DNA of 5,727 bases, from contig VBLV01000119.1 of the NCBI GenBank assembly GCA_005879045.1, positions 1-5,727 on the forward strand, written 5' to 3'. Under the pieces are notes generated by a model. The model did no database searches and was not told the DNA's origin. It worked only from the letters and a program-made list of their open reading frames with translations. A program made the translations under genes and the position numbers. The DNA comes from Methanobacteriota archaeon. GTDB taxonomy: Archaea; Thermoplasmatota; Thermoplasmata; RBG-16-68-12. Positions 1 through 5,727 of this stretch are shown piece by piece (position 1 is the stretch's first letter; each line of letters opens with the position of its first letter).

Positions 1-1
1 C

Positions 2-586
2 CACATCGACGTGATGGATGGCCACTTCGTCCCCAACCTGACGATGGGACCCGCCATCGTCAAGTCGATCCGACCCCTGACCAAAGTTCCATTCGACGCC
101 CACCTGATGGTCACGCATCCTCAGGATTTCGTGAAGGCGTTCGTCGAGGCCGGCGTGGACGACCTCACGGTCCACGTGGAGAGCGACCATGACGTCCGCG
201 CGACGATCCGGTCGATTCGCGATGCCGGAATCCGCCCCGGCGTCGTCCTGAACCCCGCGACGCCGTTTGAGAAGAGCGTCCCCTATCTCGGCGACGTCGA
301 CCTGCTGCTCGTCATGACGGTCCATCCCGGGTTCTCCGGGCAGGCCTTTCGAGCGGATGTCGTGCCGAAAATCCGCGCGGCGCGGACGTACGTCGACAGA
401 GAAAATCTCGCAGTCGAAATCCAAGTCGATGGCGGGATCAAAGTCGACACGGCGCCGGTCGTCGCGGAGGCGGGCGCCGACATCCTCGTATCCGGCAGCG
501 GCATCTTCCCAGACCGCGTCCGAGAGAACTTGATCGCTCTTCGCCGGGCGGCCGAGAAGGGCCGCGCAAGTTCGAAGCGCATCTAG
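2..586 (+). CDS. rpe: Ribulose-phosphate 3-epimerase, 5'-truncated by window edge
   Basis: This cytosolic TIM-barrel enzyme interconverts D-ribulose 5-phosphate and D-xylulose 5-phosphate in the pentose phosphate pathway. The frame is already open at the first complete codon, and 194 residues are visible. The family is usually about 215-230 residues, so some 25-35 N-terminal residues lie outside the window. The GTG at 11 is internal (HIDVMDGHFVPN reads through it) and is not the start. Visible family motifs, in order: HIDVMDGHFVPN with metal-binding His (2-4) and Asp (8-10); FDAHLMV with the third ligand His (101-103); MTVHPGFSGQAF, the phosphate-gripping loop (about 314-349); IQVDGGIK with the catalytic Asp (428-430); and SGSGIF, the phosphate-binding turn (491-508). 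All key residues are present, so the enzyme should be active. The usual PGFGGQ loop reads PGFSGQ here. A related sugar-phosphate epimerase such as allulose-6-phosphate 3-epimerase is a less likely alternative. The stop is TAG at 584-586. Confidence 0.95.
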   Translation, partial: HIDVMDGHFVPNLTMGPAIVKSIRPLTKVPFDAHLMVTHPQDFVKAFVEAGVDDLTVHVESDHDVRATIRSIRDAGIRPGVVLNPATPFEKSVPYLGDVDLLLVMTVHPGFSGQAFRADVVPKIRAARTYVDRENLAVEIQVDGGIKVDTAPVVAEAGADILVSGSGIFPDRVRENLIALRRAAEKGRASSKRI

Positions 587-658
587 GACAGGATTCGTTG
601 CCCAACCGAATCTCGGCTCGCAAACCTTTAGGAGCAAGAGGGCATCGAGGCGCTTGCG
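587..658 (+). promoter_or_regulatory. Short intergenic leader with weak promoter candidate
   Basis: This 72-base gap separates rpe from the small membrane-protein gene. It holds an AT-richer patch, AAACCTTTAG (about 622-631), which could be a weak archaeal TATA element about 30 bases upstream of the next start. GAGG at 647-650 lies 8 bases before the ATG at 659 and is a plausible ribosome binding site. A second purine run, AGGAG at 630-634, lies too far from the ATG to serve it. I see no hairpin with a T-run that would mark the end of the rpe transcript, so read-through from rpe is also possible. Confidence 0.25.
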
Positions 659-817
659 ATGGTCCGGCTCGGATTCGTCATCGGAACGCTCCTCCCCGTG
701 GCCCTGCTTGCGGTGAACCTGGCCCTGGGGTACGGCGGAATCCTCGTCACGATCGGCCTCCTGGTGTGGCTGGGGACCGGTATCCTGCTCACGCCGACGT
801 CCGAGGACCAGGCCTAG
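659..817 (+). CDS. Small two-helix membrane protein (52 aa), unknown function
   Basis: This 52-residue protein runs from ATG at 659 to TAG at 815-817. It reads as two hydrophobic stretches, about residues 4-23 (LGFVIGTLLPVALLAVNLAL) and 27-44 (GILVTIGLLVWLGTGILL), joined by a short GYG turn. A short polar tail, TPTSEDQA, follows. The N-terminus has one Arg and the C-terminus is acidic, so both ends probably face the cytoplasm, making a membrane hairpin. GAGG at 647-650 sits 8 bases before the ATG. Third positions are strongly G/C, as in neighbouring genes, which supports real coding. An overlapping frame beginning near 598 gives an Arg/Pro/Gly-rich product and looks spurious. I do not recognise a family. 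The 3' end converges with the PRC-barrel gene and shares a CTAG with it. Position downstream of rpe suggests possible co-transcription but no functional link. Confidence 0.65.
   Translation: MVRLGFVIGTLLPVALLAVNLALGYGGILVTIGLLVWLGTGILLTPTSEDQA
814..817. other. Shared CTAG: overlapping stop codons of convergent genes
   Basis: The palindrome CTAG supplies both stop codons. TAG at 815-817 ends the small membrane-protein gene on the plus strand, and TAG read from 816 to 814 ends the PRC-barrel gene on the minus strand. The two genes therefore overlap tail to tail by 4 bases, and no space remains between them for dedicated terminators. Any termination signal must lie inside the opposite gene. A CCCTTTTC tract at 818-825 is the only short T-run just downstream for the plus-strand transcript. 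Confidence 0.8.
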
Positions 818-1215
818 CCCTTTTCGTATAGCGAGTCGCCGGCGACGGAGAGCTCGACCCACTCGTCGATCGATCGGACGTCCTCCAGGAGGACGTTCAC
901 CATCTCCCCGGACTCATCTTCGACGATGAACGAATCGAGGACGTCGTCCGCCTCGTTCGTGTCCCGGACGATCCCCACGAATTCGCCGTCCGAATCGATC
1001 ACGTTCAGGCCCGCAAAGATCTCCGCCGCCGGGCCGCGGAGCGTTACGCGATCCACAATCCCGCTCACGAACCGACGGCCGAGGCGCATCCGGCCTCCGG
1101 AGCCTTCCCCCAGCACGAGCGTGTTCGCCTCTTCGCCGGAGACGTAGCCGACCTCGACGCCTTCTCCGTCGACGACCGCCATTCCGACGAGCGAACGACC
1201 CCGCCGTCCGGCCAA
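814..1215 (-). CDS. Tandem PRC-barrel domain protein (133 aa)
   Basis: This is a small soluble protein made of two PRC-barrel-like beta repeats. The first, about residues 8-60, begins SLVGMAVVDGEGVEVGYV, the typical 'G..VvD.dG..vG.V' opening. The second, about residues 65-123, begins EIFAGLNVIDSDGEFVGIV and ends with DVRSIDEWVEL. PRC barrels are known from the RimM ribosome-maturation factor, from photosynthetic reaction centre H subunits, and from many short archaeal proteins, some linked to cell division. Nothing here picks out one of these roles. I chose the TTG start at 1215-1213 because a full GGAGGTG lies 7 bases upstream and because it keeps the first beta strand intact. ATG at 1182-1180 would begin in the middle of the first domain. 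The same frame stays open further upstream, but translation there is Arg/Pro/Ser-rich and runs antisense to the giant gene, so I do not accept it. The protein is acidic with no cysteine, signal peptide or membrane helix. It diverges from the giant repeat gene. Confidence 0.85.
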   Translation of the reverse strand: MAGRRGRSLVGMAVVDGEGVEVGYVSGEEANTLVLGEGSGGRMRLGRRFVSGIVDRVTLRGPAAEIFAGLNVIDSDGEFVGIVRDTNEADDVLDSFIVEDESGEMVNVLLEDVRSIDEWVELSVAGDSLYEKG

Positions 1216-1222
1216 ACCGAGA

Positions 1223-1229
1223 CACCTCC
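1223..1229 (-). promoter_or_regulatory. Strong Shine-Dalgarno site of the PRC-barrel gene
   Basis: Read on the minus strand this is GGAGGTG, an exact complement of the CACCTCC found at the 3' end of archaeal and bacterial 16S rRNA. It is followed by a 7-base spacer (1222-1216) and a TTG codon. It decides the start of the PRC-barrel gene in favour of TTG over the internal ATG 33 bases further on. Confidence 0.8.
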
Positions 1230-1356
1230 GGGTGCGTCCTGCGCGGGACGGCCCCGACGGGTGTGCGATTGGCGCGCGGCTACTGAAGCTTTTCGGGAAC
1301 CGGGTTGCGACCGGTCCGAGCCATACGGTTATCAGGTGAGATATCGAGGACGCTTC

Positions 1357-1364
1357 ATTTATAC
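1357..1364 (+). promoter_or_regulatory. Archaeal TATA-like box for the giant repeat gene
   Basis: ATTTATAC stands out as AT-rich in a GC-rich surrounding and matches the archaeal TATA-box pattern bound by TBP. Just upstream is a purine-rich GAGGACG (1346-1352), loosely like a TFB recognition element. Transcription would start about 25 bases downstream, near 1385-1390, giving a leader of roughly 45 bases before the ATG at 1433. On the other strand the same bases read GTATAAAT, so the box could also serve the PRC-barrel gene with a leader of over 100 bases. Confidence 0.5.
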
Positions 1365-1432
1365 CGGCACACCCGACATCCAACGGTGTCATTCCCTCCC
1401 GATGTGGAGGGCGACCCCTCGGTTGGAGCCAC

Positions 1433-4400
1433 ATGGCCCGCTGCCCCCTCTGCGAATCGGACGTACCGGACGGGCGTTCCGCGTGCGACGTCTGCGGGCA
1501 GCCGTTCGACCGGGGCCTGACGACCCGGGCGGCGCCGGACGTCACGAAACGGGCGCTCGCGGCCGCTCGCAAGGACCTCGTGCCCTCGGGCCGCGACGCC
1601 GCTGACCCGTCCTTCGCCCGCAGCCTGTTGGAGCGCGCAGAGCAGACGGAGGCCGCGGGCGACTTGGGACGGGCGCTCGATCTCGCCCGCGCGTCCCGAC
1701 GGGTGCTCGAGATCGCGCGGCGCAAGGCACGCGTCTCGGATGCGCTCGCCTACGCGGACGCGGTCCTCGAAGGGGCAAAGAAGGCCGGCATCGAGACCCT
1801 GGCGTTCCAGCGGAACATCGACCAGGCCCGGGCCCTCGCGGGCCGGGGGGACTTCGTCGCGGCGGAACGCCTGCTTCGGCGAATCTCCATCCGAACGCTC
1901 GACCAGCGACGGGAACGAGTCCTCCAGGGAATCGTCGAAAAGGCCCAGGCCCGCGTGCGATACGCGGAAGAGCGCGGCGGGAACGTCGAGGAAGCGGAGG
2001 TCCATCTCGCCGAAGCCCGGAACGCGCTCGCCCTGCGCGAGTACAATCGCATCCGACCGCTCGCCTCGAAGGCGATCGAGAAGGCGGATGCGCAACGCAA
2101 GTATGCACGCGCCGAGACGATCCTGGACCGCGCCGCGGCGGACGTCGACGCCGCCCGTCGGGACGGCGTGAACATCGCCGAGGCCCGCAAGGTCCTCACC
2201 CAGGCTCGGGACGCGCTCCGACGGGGCGTGTACGCGGACATCCCTCTCCTCGCGCAAAGGGCCCGGAACGGCTTGCAGGAGGCGCGACGCCATGCGGTCG
2301 CCGACGCGGGCCTGCGGGAGTCCGCCCGCGAAGCCGCGCGCGAGCGGCGGAAGGGCGTGGACGTAAGCCGCGCGGAGCCCATCCTCGACGAAGCCGAGAC
2401 GGCGCTCGCGGCGAAAGAATATGGCAAGGTCCGGGCGCTCGCGAAGGAAGCCCACGATGCGGTGCGGGAGGCGTCCCTCCTGCAGACGGTCCGGAACGCG
2501 TTCGCCAGTCTCCAGGTCGACGCGGAGGACCTGCGGAGTCTCGGGGCCGACGCCGCGGATTTTGAACAGATCCTGGTCGATCTCACGAAGGCCGTCGAGG
2601 CGAAAGACCTCGCGGCCGCGCGGCGGCTCGTCGCCCGAGCCCGCCACTCCGCGGAGAGCGCGCGGGACTCGCACTTCCGAACGATCATGGAACAATCCTT
2701 GCAAATCATCTTGATGAACGCATCGCGCGGCCTCGATCCGGCGGTCGCCCGGCTGCTCCTGAAAGAGGTCGACGATGCGGTCTCGCTCGGCAAAAGGCTC
2801 GACATGCAGGCCCTCATCGACAAGCGCATGGCCGACGCCGATACCGAGACGGAGTCGAAGCTGAACGTGCGCGTCCTCCAGGCGCGGGACGACATCGTCG
2901 CGCTCCGACAAGGAGGACAGAACGACACGGTCGGGCTCGAGGGGAAGCTCGCGGACGCGGCCATCGGGATCCAGGAACGCCGGTTCTTCCATGCGGACGC
3001 CCTCCTCGACAGCGTCGAGCACGACATCTTCGCGACGCGCGAGCTGATGCGGAGCTCCGCGGCGGAGGTCCTCGGGCAGGCGCGCGGCGAGGTCGCCCGG
3101 GCGAGGGCCGATGGCATCCGAGTCGACGCCGCAGCCCAGATGTTAACAGACGCGGAGACGTCGTACTCCGAGGCCCGCTACGGCGACACGATCTACGCCG
3201 GAAAAGCGTGCATCTCCGAGGTCGAAGAACTCGCGCACGCCGCCGCGGACACGAAGCGAAAATCCGAAGCCGATGTCGCGCGTTCGAAGCTCGATCGCAG
3301 GGAGGGGATCCACCGCCGGATGGAGTCCGTGCGGGCTGAGATCCAAGACCTCCTGTCGCACAACGTCGACCTGGCGCACGCGCTCCAGACGCTCGCGGCG
3401 GCGGAGCAGGCGATCGACCGAGGGTCCCTCGAGGAGGCGGAACACCTAGTCGCCTCAGCGGAGGGGATCATGACGGGCGTCAAGGTCACCTTGAACCACC
3501 AGGCCAAAGGGGCCCTGGAACGCGCCCGAAAGGCGGTGGAGCAGGCGAGTCGCGACGGGGTCGAGACCCCCGAGTTCGCGGCCCTTCTGGCGAACGCCCA
3601 AGCCGCGGTCCAAGCCGGCCGGCCGGCCGACGTGCTGCAGGCCACCGGGGAGATCGACCAACTCCTTTCCGAGAAGCGACAGGTCCGGCATCAGGACGAA
3701 CAAAGACGGACCCTGGAGACAGCGCGGAGCGCCGCGACGAAACTCATCACGGTCAAAAAGCTGATCATGGACCTGCGAAAGGCGGACATCGACATCACGG
3801 GCGCCGAGGAGAGCCTCCGAGCGGCGGAGCATGCCCTCGAGGAACGGAACTTCGACGACGTCGATGCGATCCTGACCGACCTCGATGCGACCGCGAAGGA
3901 GTTGATGGGCGAGCTCGTCGCGGCGTCGCGAAACCTGATTGGCCGCGCGGAGCGCAAGATTCACGAAGGACGGGACGCCGGACTCGACGTCGACAAGGCG
4001 GTCGCCCACCTCGACACCGCGGAAGCGGCGTTCGAGCGAGGCGAGTACGCCGATGCGGTTGAGCATGCGCGGTCCGCGGAGAAGGAGGTCGCGGATGGGC
4101 TCCGGGAAATGCAGAGTCGACAGGCCGAAGCCCGCCGGAAGTCCCAAGAGGCCGCGAGGGCGGAGATGGCTTCGATTCGCAAGACGATTGCGGATCTCGC
4201 GCGCGCCGACATCTCGATCCTCGGAGCGGACTCGGCGCTGAGCCGTGCCGAAGCCGCGTTCGAAGAGGGACGGTTCGAGGACTTCTCACGGGAACTCACA
4301 GAAACGAAGGAGATGGCCGCCCGGCTGAACGACGGACTCGAGGCGGCCGCGAAGGACCTCGTGTCCTACGTCGAGCGCGAGGTCGCCGAGGTGCGCTCCA

Positions 4401-5727
4401 CCGGACTCGATCCGGGCCGGGCGGAGGTCGTCCTGCTCAACGCCCGTGAGGCGATCAGCGACGGACGCTTCGTCGAGGCAATCGAGTACAAGAAGGTCAT
4501 CGAAGACATCCTCGATGAGAGCCGCCGCGACAAGGAGACGCGGGTGGCCCGGGACAGCCTGTCGGAGCTCCGGGCGAAGGTCGAGGCCCACGCGAAACTC
4601 GGCGCCGACGTGCGAATGGCCTCGGAGATCCTGGCGCGGGCGGAGGCGATGATCGATGCCGGCGAACTGCACGAGGTCGGCGGATATGCGAAACGGATCT
4701 CCGAAGAAGTCGACCTGGCGCGGAAGGCGCATCTCGGCTCGGTGGTCGGCTCGTTCTCGCCGATGATCGAGGAAGGCGTGTCCCTCGGTCTCCACGAGGA
4801 GGAACTCGACGAGTTCCGCGCCCATGCGGAGGACGCGGCGGCCGCGGACGATCTCGAGGAGGTGTACCGGCTCAAGGGCGACTTGCAGGAGCGGCTCCTC
4901 GACGCGAAGCGACATCAGATCGTCAAGAGATCGATGAACGAGATCCAGAGCCTCGACGAACTCGTCACCCAGTCGGAGCGCCTGGGCGTTCCGTCGAACG
5001 CGGCGCGGACGCACCTCGACGGAGCGCGGAGGGCGATCGAGGAGGGCAACGTCGACGGCTTCGAGCGCGGACTCACCGAGGCCCGCGCGTCCCTCGAGGA
5101 GTCGCGGAAGTCCCACTTCCTCGAGAAGTACGAGACCCGGGTCCATGCCGTCTCGACGATGATGGCGAACGCCAAGCGCGTTGGGGCGGAGCTGGGGGAC
5201 GCGGCCGGTTCGCTCGAGCAGGCGGAGGCGGCGCTCCGAGCGGGCGACATCGCGATGGCGGACATCCTGATCAAGCAAGCCGAAGTCTCGGTCGGCATCC
5301 AGATTCAGAATTTCATCAAAAACAAGTACCCGAACCTCGCGCTCCGCCTGCCGTCGGCCGGCTTGCAGGCCGGGGAGTGGAACCAGTACGTCGTCGAGAT
5401 CGAGAACCGCGGGAAGTTGCCGGCGCGGAACGTCCAGATCGAGTTCTCCGGCGACCTGGAGGCGAAAGGCGTCGCGCCGATCGCGGAGATCGGCGTGGGC
5501 GAGGTCGTCCCGGTCCGGGTCGGCCTCAAGCCGAAAGGCAAGGGCGCGGTCCCGGTTGCGGTCGGGATCACGTACAAGCGGCTCTTCGACGAGAACCGCT
5601 ACGAGGTCCGGGACACAAAAGAGATCCGGGTCGAACCCGAGTCGACGTACCTCGTCGAGGACGTGTTCCTGATCCACTCCGACGGACGGCTCATCGCGCA
5701 CCACAGCCGCAAGTTCCGCGAGGAGAT
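1433..5727 (+). CDS. Giant zinc-ribbon, helical-repeat, beta-sandwich protein, 3'-truncated by window edge
   Basis: The frame is open for at least 1,431 codons to the window edge with no stop. ATG at 1433 is the first possible start after the TATA box and places a zinc knuckle at the N-terminus: C4-x2-C7 and C18-x2-C21, ending CDVCGQPF. Residues about 56-1300 are alpha-helical and rich in Ala, Glu, Arg and Asp, with 19 divergent copies of a 62-66-residue unit. Residues about 1301-1401 change character to beta strands (YVVEIENRGKLPARNVQIEF, then GEVVPVRVGLKPKGKG), like the CARDB/NEW3 immunoglobulin-like fold. From residue 1406 a new domain begins, YLVEDVFLIHSDGRLIAHHS, then is cut off. It resembles a longin/Roadblock-like sensor fold from memory, but this is weak. 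There is no signal peptide or visible membrane segment, so the visible part is probably cytosolic. The only cysteine outside the knuckle is residue 593. I cannot name the family. A scaffold, tether or signalling role is inference from shape only. Confidence 0.9.
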   Translation, partial: MARCPLCESDVPDGRSACDVCGQPFDRGLTTRAAPDVTKRALAAARKDLVPSGRDAADPSFARSLLERAEQTEAAGDLGRALDLARASRRVLEIARRKARVSDALAYADAVLEGAKKAGIETLAFQRNIDQARALAGRGDFVAAERLLRRISIRTLDQRRERVLQGIVEKAQARVRYAEERGGNVEEAEVHLAEARNALALREYNRIRPLASKAIEKADAQRKYARAETILDRAAADVDAARRDGVNIAEARKVLTQARDALRRGVYADIPLLAQRARNGLQEARRHAVADAGLRESAREAARERRKGVDVSRAEPILDEAETALAAKEYGKVRALAKEAHDAVREASLLQTVRNAFASLQVDAEDLRSLGADAADFEQILVDLTKAVEAKDLAAARRLVARARHSAESARDSHFRTIMEQSLQIILMNASRGLDPAVARLLLKEVDDAVSLGKRLDMQALIDKRMADADTETESKLNVRVLQARDDIVALRQGGQNDTVGLEGKLADAAIGIQERRFFHADALLDSVEHDIFATRELMRSSAAEVLGQARGEVARARADGIRVDAAAQMLTDAETSYSEARYGDTIYAGKACISEVEELAHAAADTKRKSEADVARSKLDRREGIHRRMESVRAEIQDLLSHNVDLAHALQTLAAAEQAIDRGSLEEAEHLVASAEGIMTGVKVTLNHQAKGALERARKAVEQASRDGVETPEFAALLANAQAAVQAGRPADVLQATGEIDQLLSEKRQVRHQDEQRRTLETARSAATKLITVKKLIMDLRKADIDITGAEESLRAAEHALEERNFDDVDAILTDLDATAKELMGELVAASRNLIGRAERKIHEGRDAGLDVDKAVAHLDTAEAAFERGEYADAVEHARSAEKEVADGLREMQSRQAEARRKSQEAARAEMASIRKTIADLARADISILGADSALSRAEAAFEEGRFEDFSRELTETKEMAARLNDGLEAAAKDLVSYVEREVAEVRSTGLDPGRAEVVLLNAREAISDGRFVEAIEYKKVIEDILDESRRDKETRVARDSLSELRAKVEAHAKLGADVRMASEILARAEAMIDAGELHEVGGYAKRISEEVDLARKAHLGSVVGSFSPMIEEGVSLGLHEEELDEFRAHAEDAAAADDLEEVYRLKGDLQERLLDAKRHQIVKRSMNEIQSLDELVTQSERLGVPSNAARTHLDGARRAIEEGNVDGFERGLTEARASLEESRKSHFLEKYETRVHAVSTMMANAKRVGAELGDAAGSLEQAEAALRAGDIAMADILIKQAEVSVGIQIQNFIKNKYPNLALRLPSAGLQAGEWNQYVVEIENRGKLPARNVQIEFSGDLEAKGVAPIAEIGVGEVVPVRVGLKPKGKGAVPVAVGITYKRLFDENRYEVRDTKEIRVEPESTYLVEDVFLIHSDGRLIAHHSRKFREE
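1598..5332 (+). repeat. Protein-level array of 19 helical repeat units, about 63-66 residues each
   Basis: Each unit has the core G-(V/I/L)-(D/N)-(V/I)-x-x-A-x3-L-x2-A-x2-A-(L/F/I)-x2-G-x-(Y/F), followed by a long charged helix. Clear examples are GVNIAEARKVLTQARDALRR and GLDVDKAVAHLDTAEAAFER. The leading G-equivalent falls at residues 56, 119, 183, 245, 308, 371, 433, 495, 561, 644, 785, 850, 926, 991, 1057, 1119, 1185 and 1251, plus 709. Spacings are mostly 62-66, with exceptions of 83 (561-644) and 76 (709-785 and 850-926). The 'A.aAl..G.y..A' core resembles the helix-turn-helix of TPR motifs, but the unit is nearly twice as long as a 34-residue TPR. DNA copies are strongly diverged, so this is an old protein repeat and not a recent tandem duplication. 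Confidence 0.75.
3362..4600 (+). repeat. Higher-order 141-residue blocks within the helical array
   Basis: Blocks begin at residues 644, 785 and 926 (nucleotides 3362, 3785 and 4208), so the first two are exactly 423 bases long. Each contains two units, in the spacing order 65 then 76. The third has 65 then 66. Block starts are alike: IMDLRKADIDITGAEESL and IADLARADISILGADSAL, and more weakly IQDLLSHNVDLAHALQTL. The extra 11 residues in the long units equal one hendecad (three helical turns), which keeps a coiled coil in register. This points to growth by duplication of a two-unit segment. Confidence 0.6.

Larger units (their letters stand above)
1216..1432. promoter_or_regulatory. Divergent intergenic region between PRC-barrel and giant repeat genes
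   Basis: This 217-base gene-free stretch must hold promoters firing in both directions. The clearest element is the TATA-like box at 1357-1364, described separately. On the minus strand AAAAGCTT (1293-1286) is a weaker TATA candidate that would place a start site near 1262 and a leader of roughly 45-50 bases for the PRC gene. Two small inverted repeats lie between the candidates: AACC-G-GGTT at 1298-1306 and the palindrome GACCGGTC at 1309-1316. They could be regulator-binding sites, but short GC palindromes are expected by chance in DNA this GC-rich. GGAG at 1425-1428, 4 bases before the ATG at 1433, is a weak ribosome binding site for the giant gene. TGGAGGG at 1405-1411 is better matched to rRNA but is not followed by an in-frame start. 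Confidence 0.5.

Noticed and set aside
598..831. Plus-strand 77-codon frame over the small membrane-protein gene
   Set aside because: The product is Arg/Pro/Gly-rich with no structure. The overlapping 659-817 frame gives a clean membrane hairpin.
1298..1316. Inverted repeats AACC-G-GGTT and GACCGGTC as a regulator operator
   Set aside because: They are short and GC-rich, so chance occurrence is likely. They are mentioned in the intergenic entry but not claimed as an operator.
1216..1725. Upstream extension of the PRC-barrel frame to 303 residues
   Set aside because: The added part is low-complexity Arg/Ser/Ala-rich, crosses the divergent promoter and runs antisense to the start of the giant gene. 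The TTG at 1215 has a perfect ribosome site.
1355..3022. Long minus-strand open frame (555 codons) opposite the giant gene
   Set aside because: High GC leaves few stop codons in antisense frames. The translation is rich in Arg/Gly/Val/Asp with no domain, and the plus strand carries a zinc knuckle and regular repeats that explain the region.
1598..5332. CRISPR array or recent tandem DNA repeat
   Set aside because: The periodicity is at the protein level. DNA copies are strongly diverged, and there are no identical direct repeats with spacers.
1433..5332. SMC/Rad50-type ATPase based on the long coiled coil
   Set aside because: There is no Walker A P-loop, signature motif or Walker B in the visible sequence, and the N-terminus is a zinc knuckle instead of a nucleotide-binding domain.
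4286..5704. Minus-strand open frame of 472 codons near the window end
   Set aside because: It lies antisense to the helical array and beta-sandwich. It is an Arg/Asp/Leu-rich shadow produced by biased third positions, with no recognisable motif or ribosome site.

Overview
The window looks like a piece of a high-GC archaeal genome, most plausibly a Thermoplasmatota (Euryarchaeota) relative. The evidence is a TATA-type promoter element, a Shine-Dalgarno site of GGAGGTG in front of a TTG start, a compact PRC-barrel protein, strong G/C preference at third codon positions, and a C-terminal domain type that I associate from memory with Thermoplasmata and methanogens. The lineage is inferred; no rRNA or other decisive marker is present.

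Layout. Positions 2-586 (+) hold the 3' part of a ribulose-phosphate 3-epimerase gene, with its N-terminus cut by the window. After a 72-base gap, 659-817 (+) encodes a 52-residue protein with two predicted membrane helices. It converges on 814-1215 (-), a 133-residue protein with two PRC-barrel-like repeats, and the two stop codons share one CTAG. A 217-base divergent intergenic region (1216-1432) carries a clear TATA-like box. From 1433 to the window edge (+) runs one uninterrupted reading frame of at least 1,431 codons, which I read codon by codon without meeting a stop.

The giant gene dominates the window. The protein has an N-terminal four-cysteine zinc knuckle, about 1,240 residues of alanine/glutamate/arginine-rich helical repeats, a beta-sandwich resembling CARDB/NEW3-type domains, and the beginning of a further domain cut by the window. 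The helical part is a regular array. I count 19 divergent copies of a 62-66-residue unit, each built on a 'G-hydrophobic-x-hydrophobic...A..AL..G.(Y/F)' core. In the middle the units pair into 141-residue blocks. I cannot match the whole architecture to a named family, and it is the best candidate here for an undescribed system.

The genes do not form one obvious operon. Rpe is metabolic. The PRC-barrel protein and the giant repeat protein share a divergent promoter region and may be co-regulated. A structural or scaffolding role for the giant protein is inference only.
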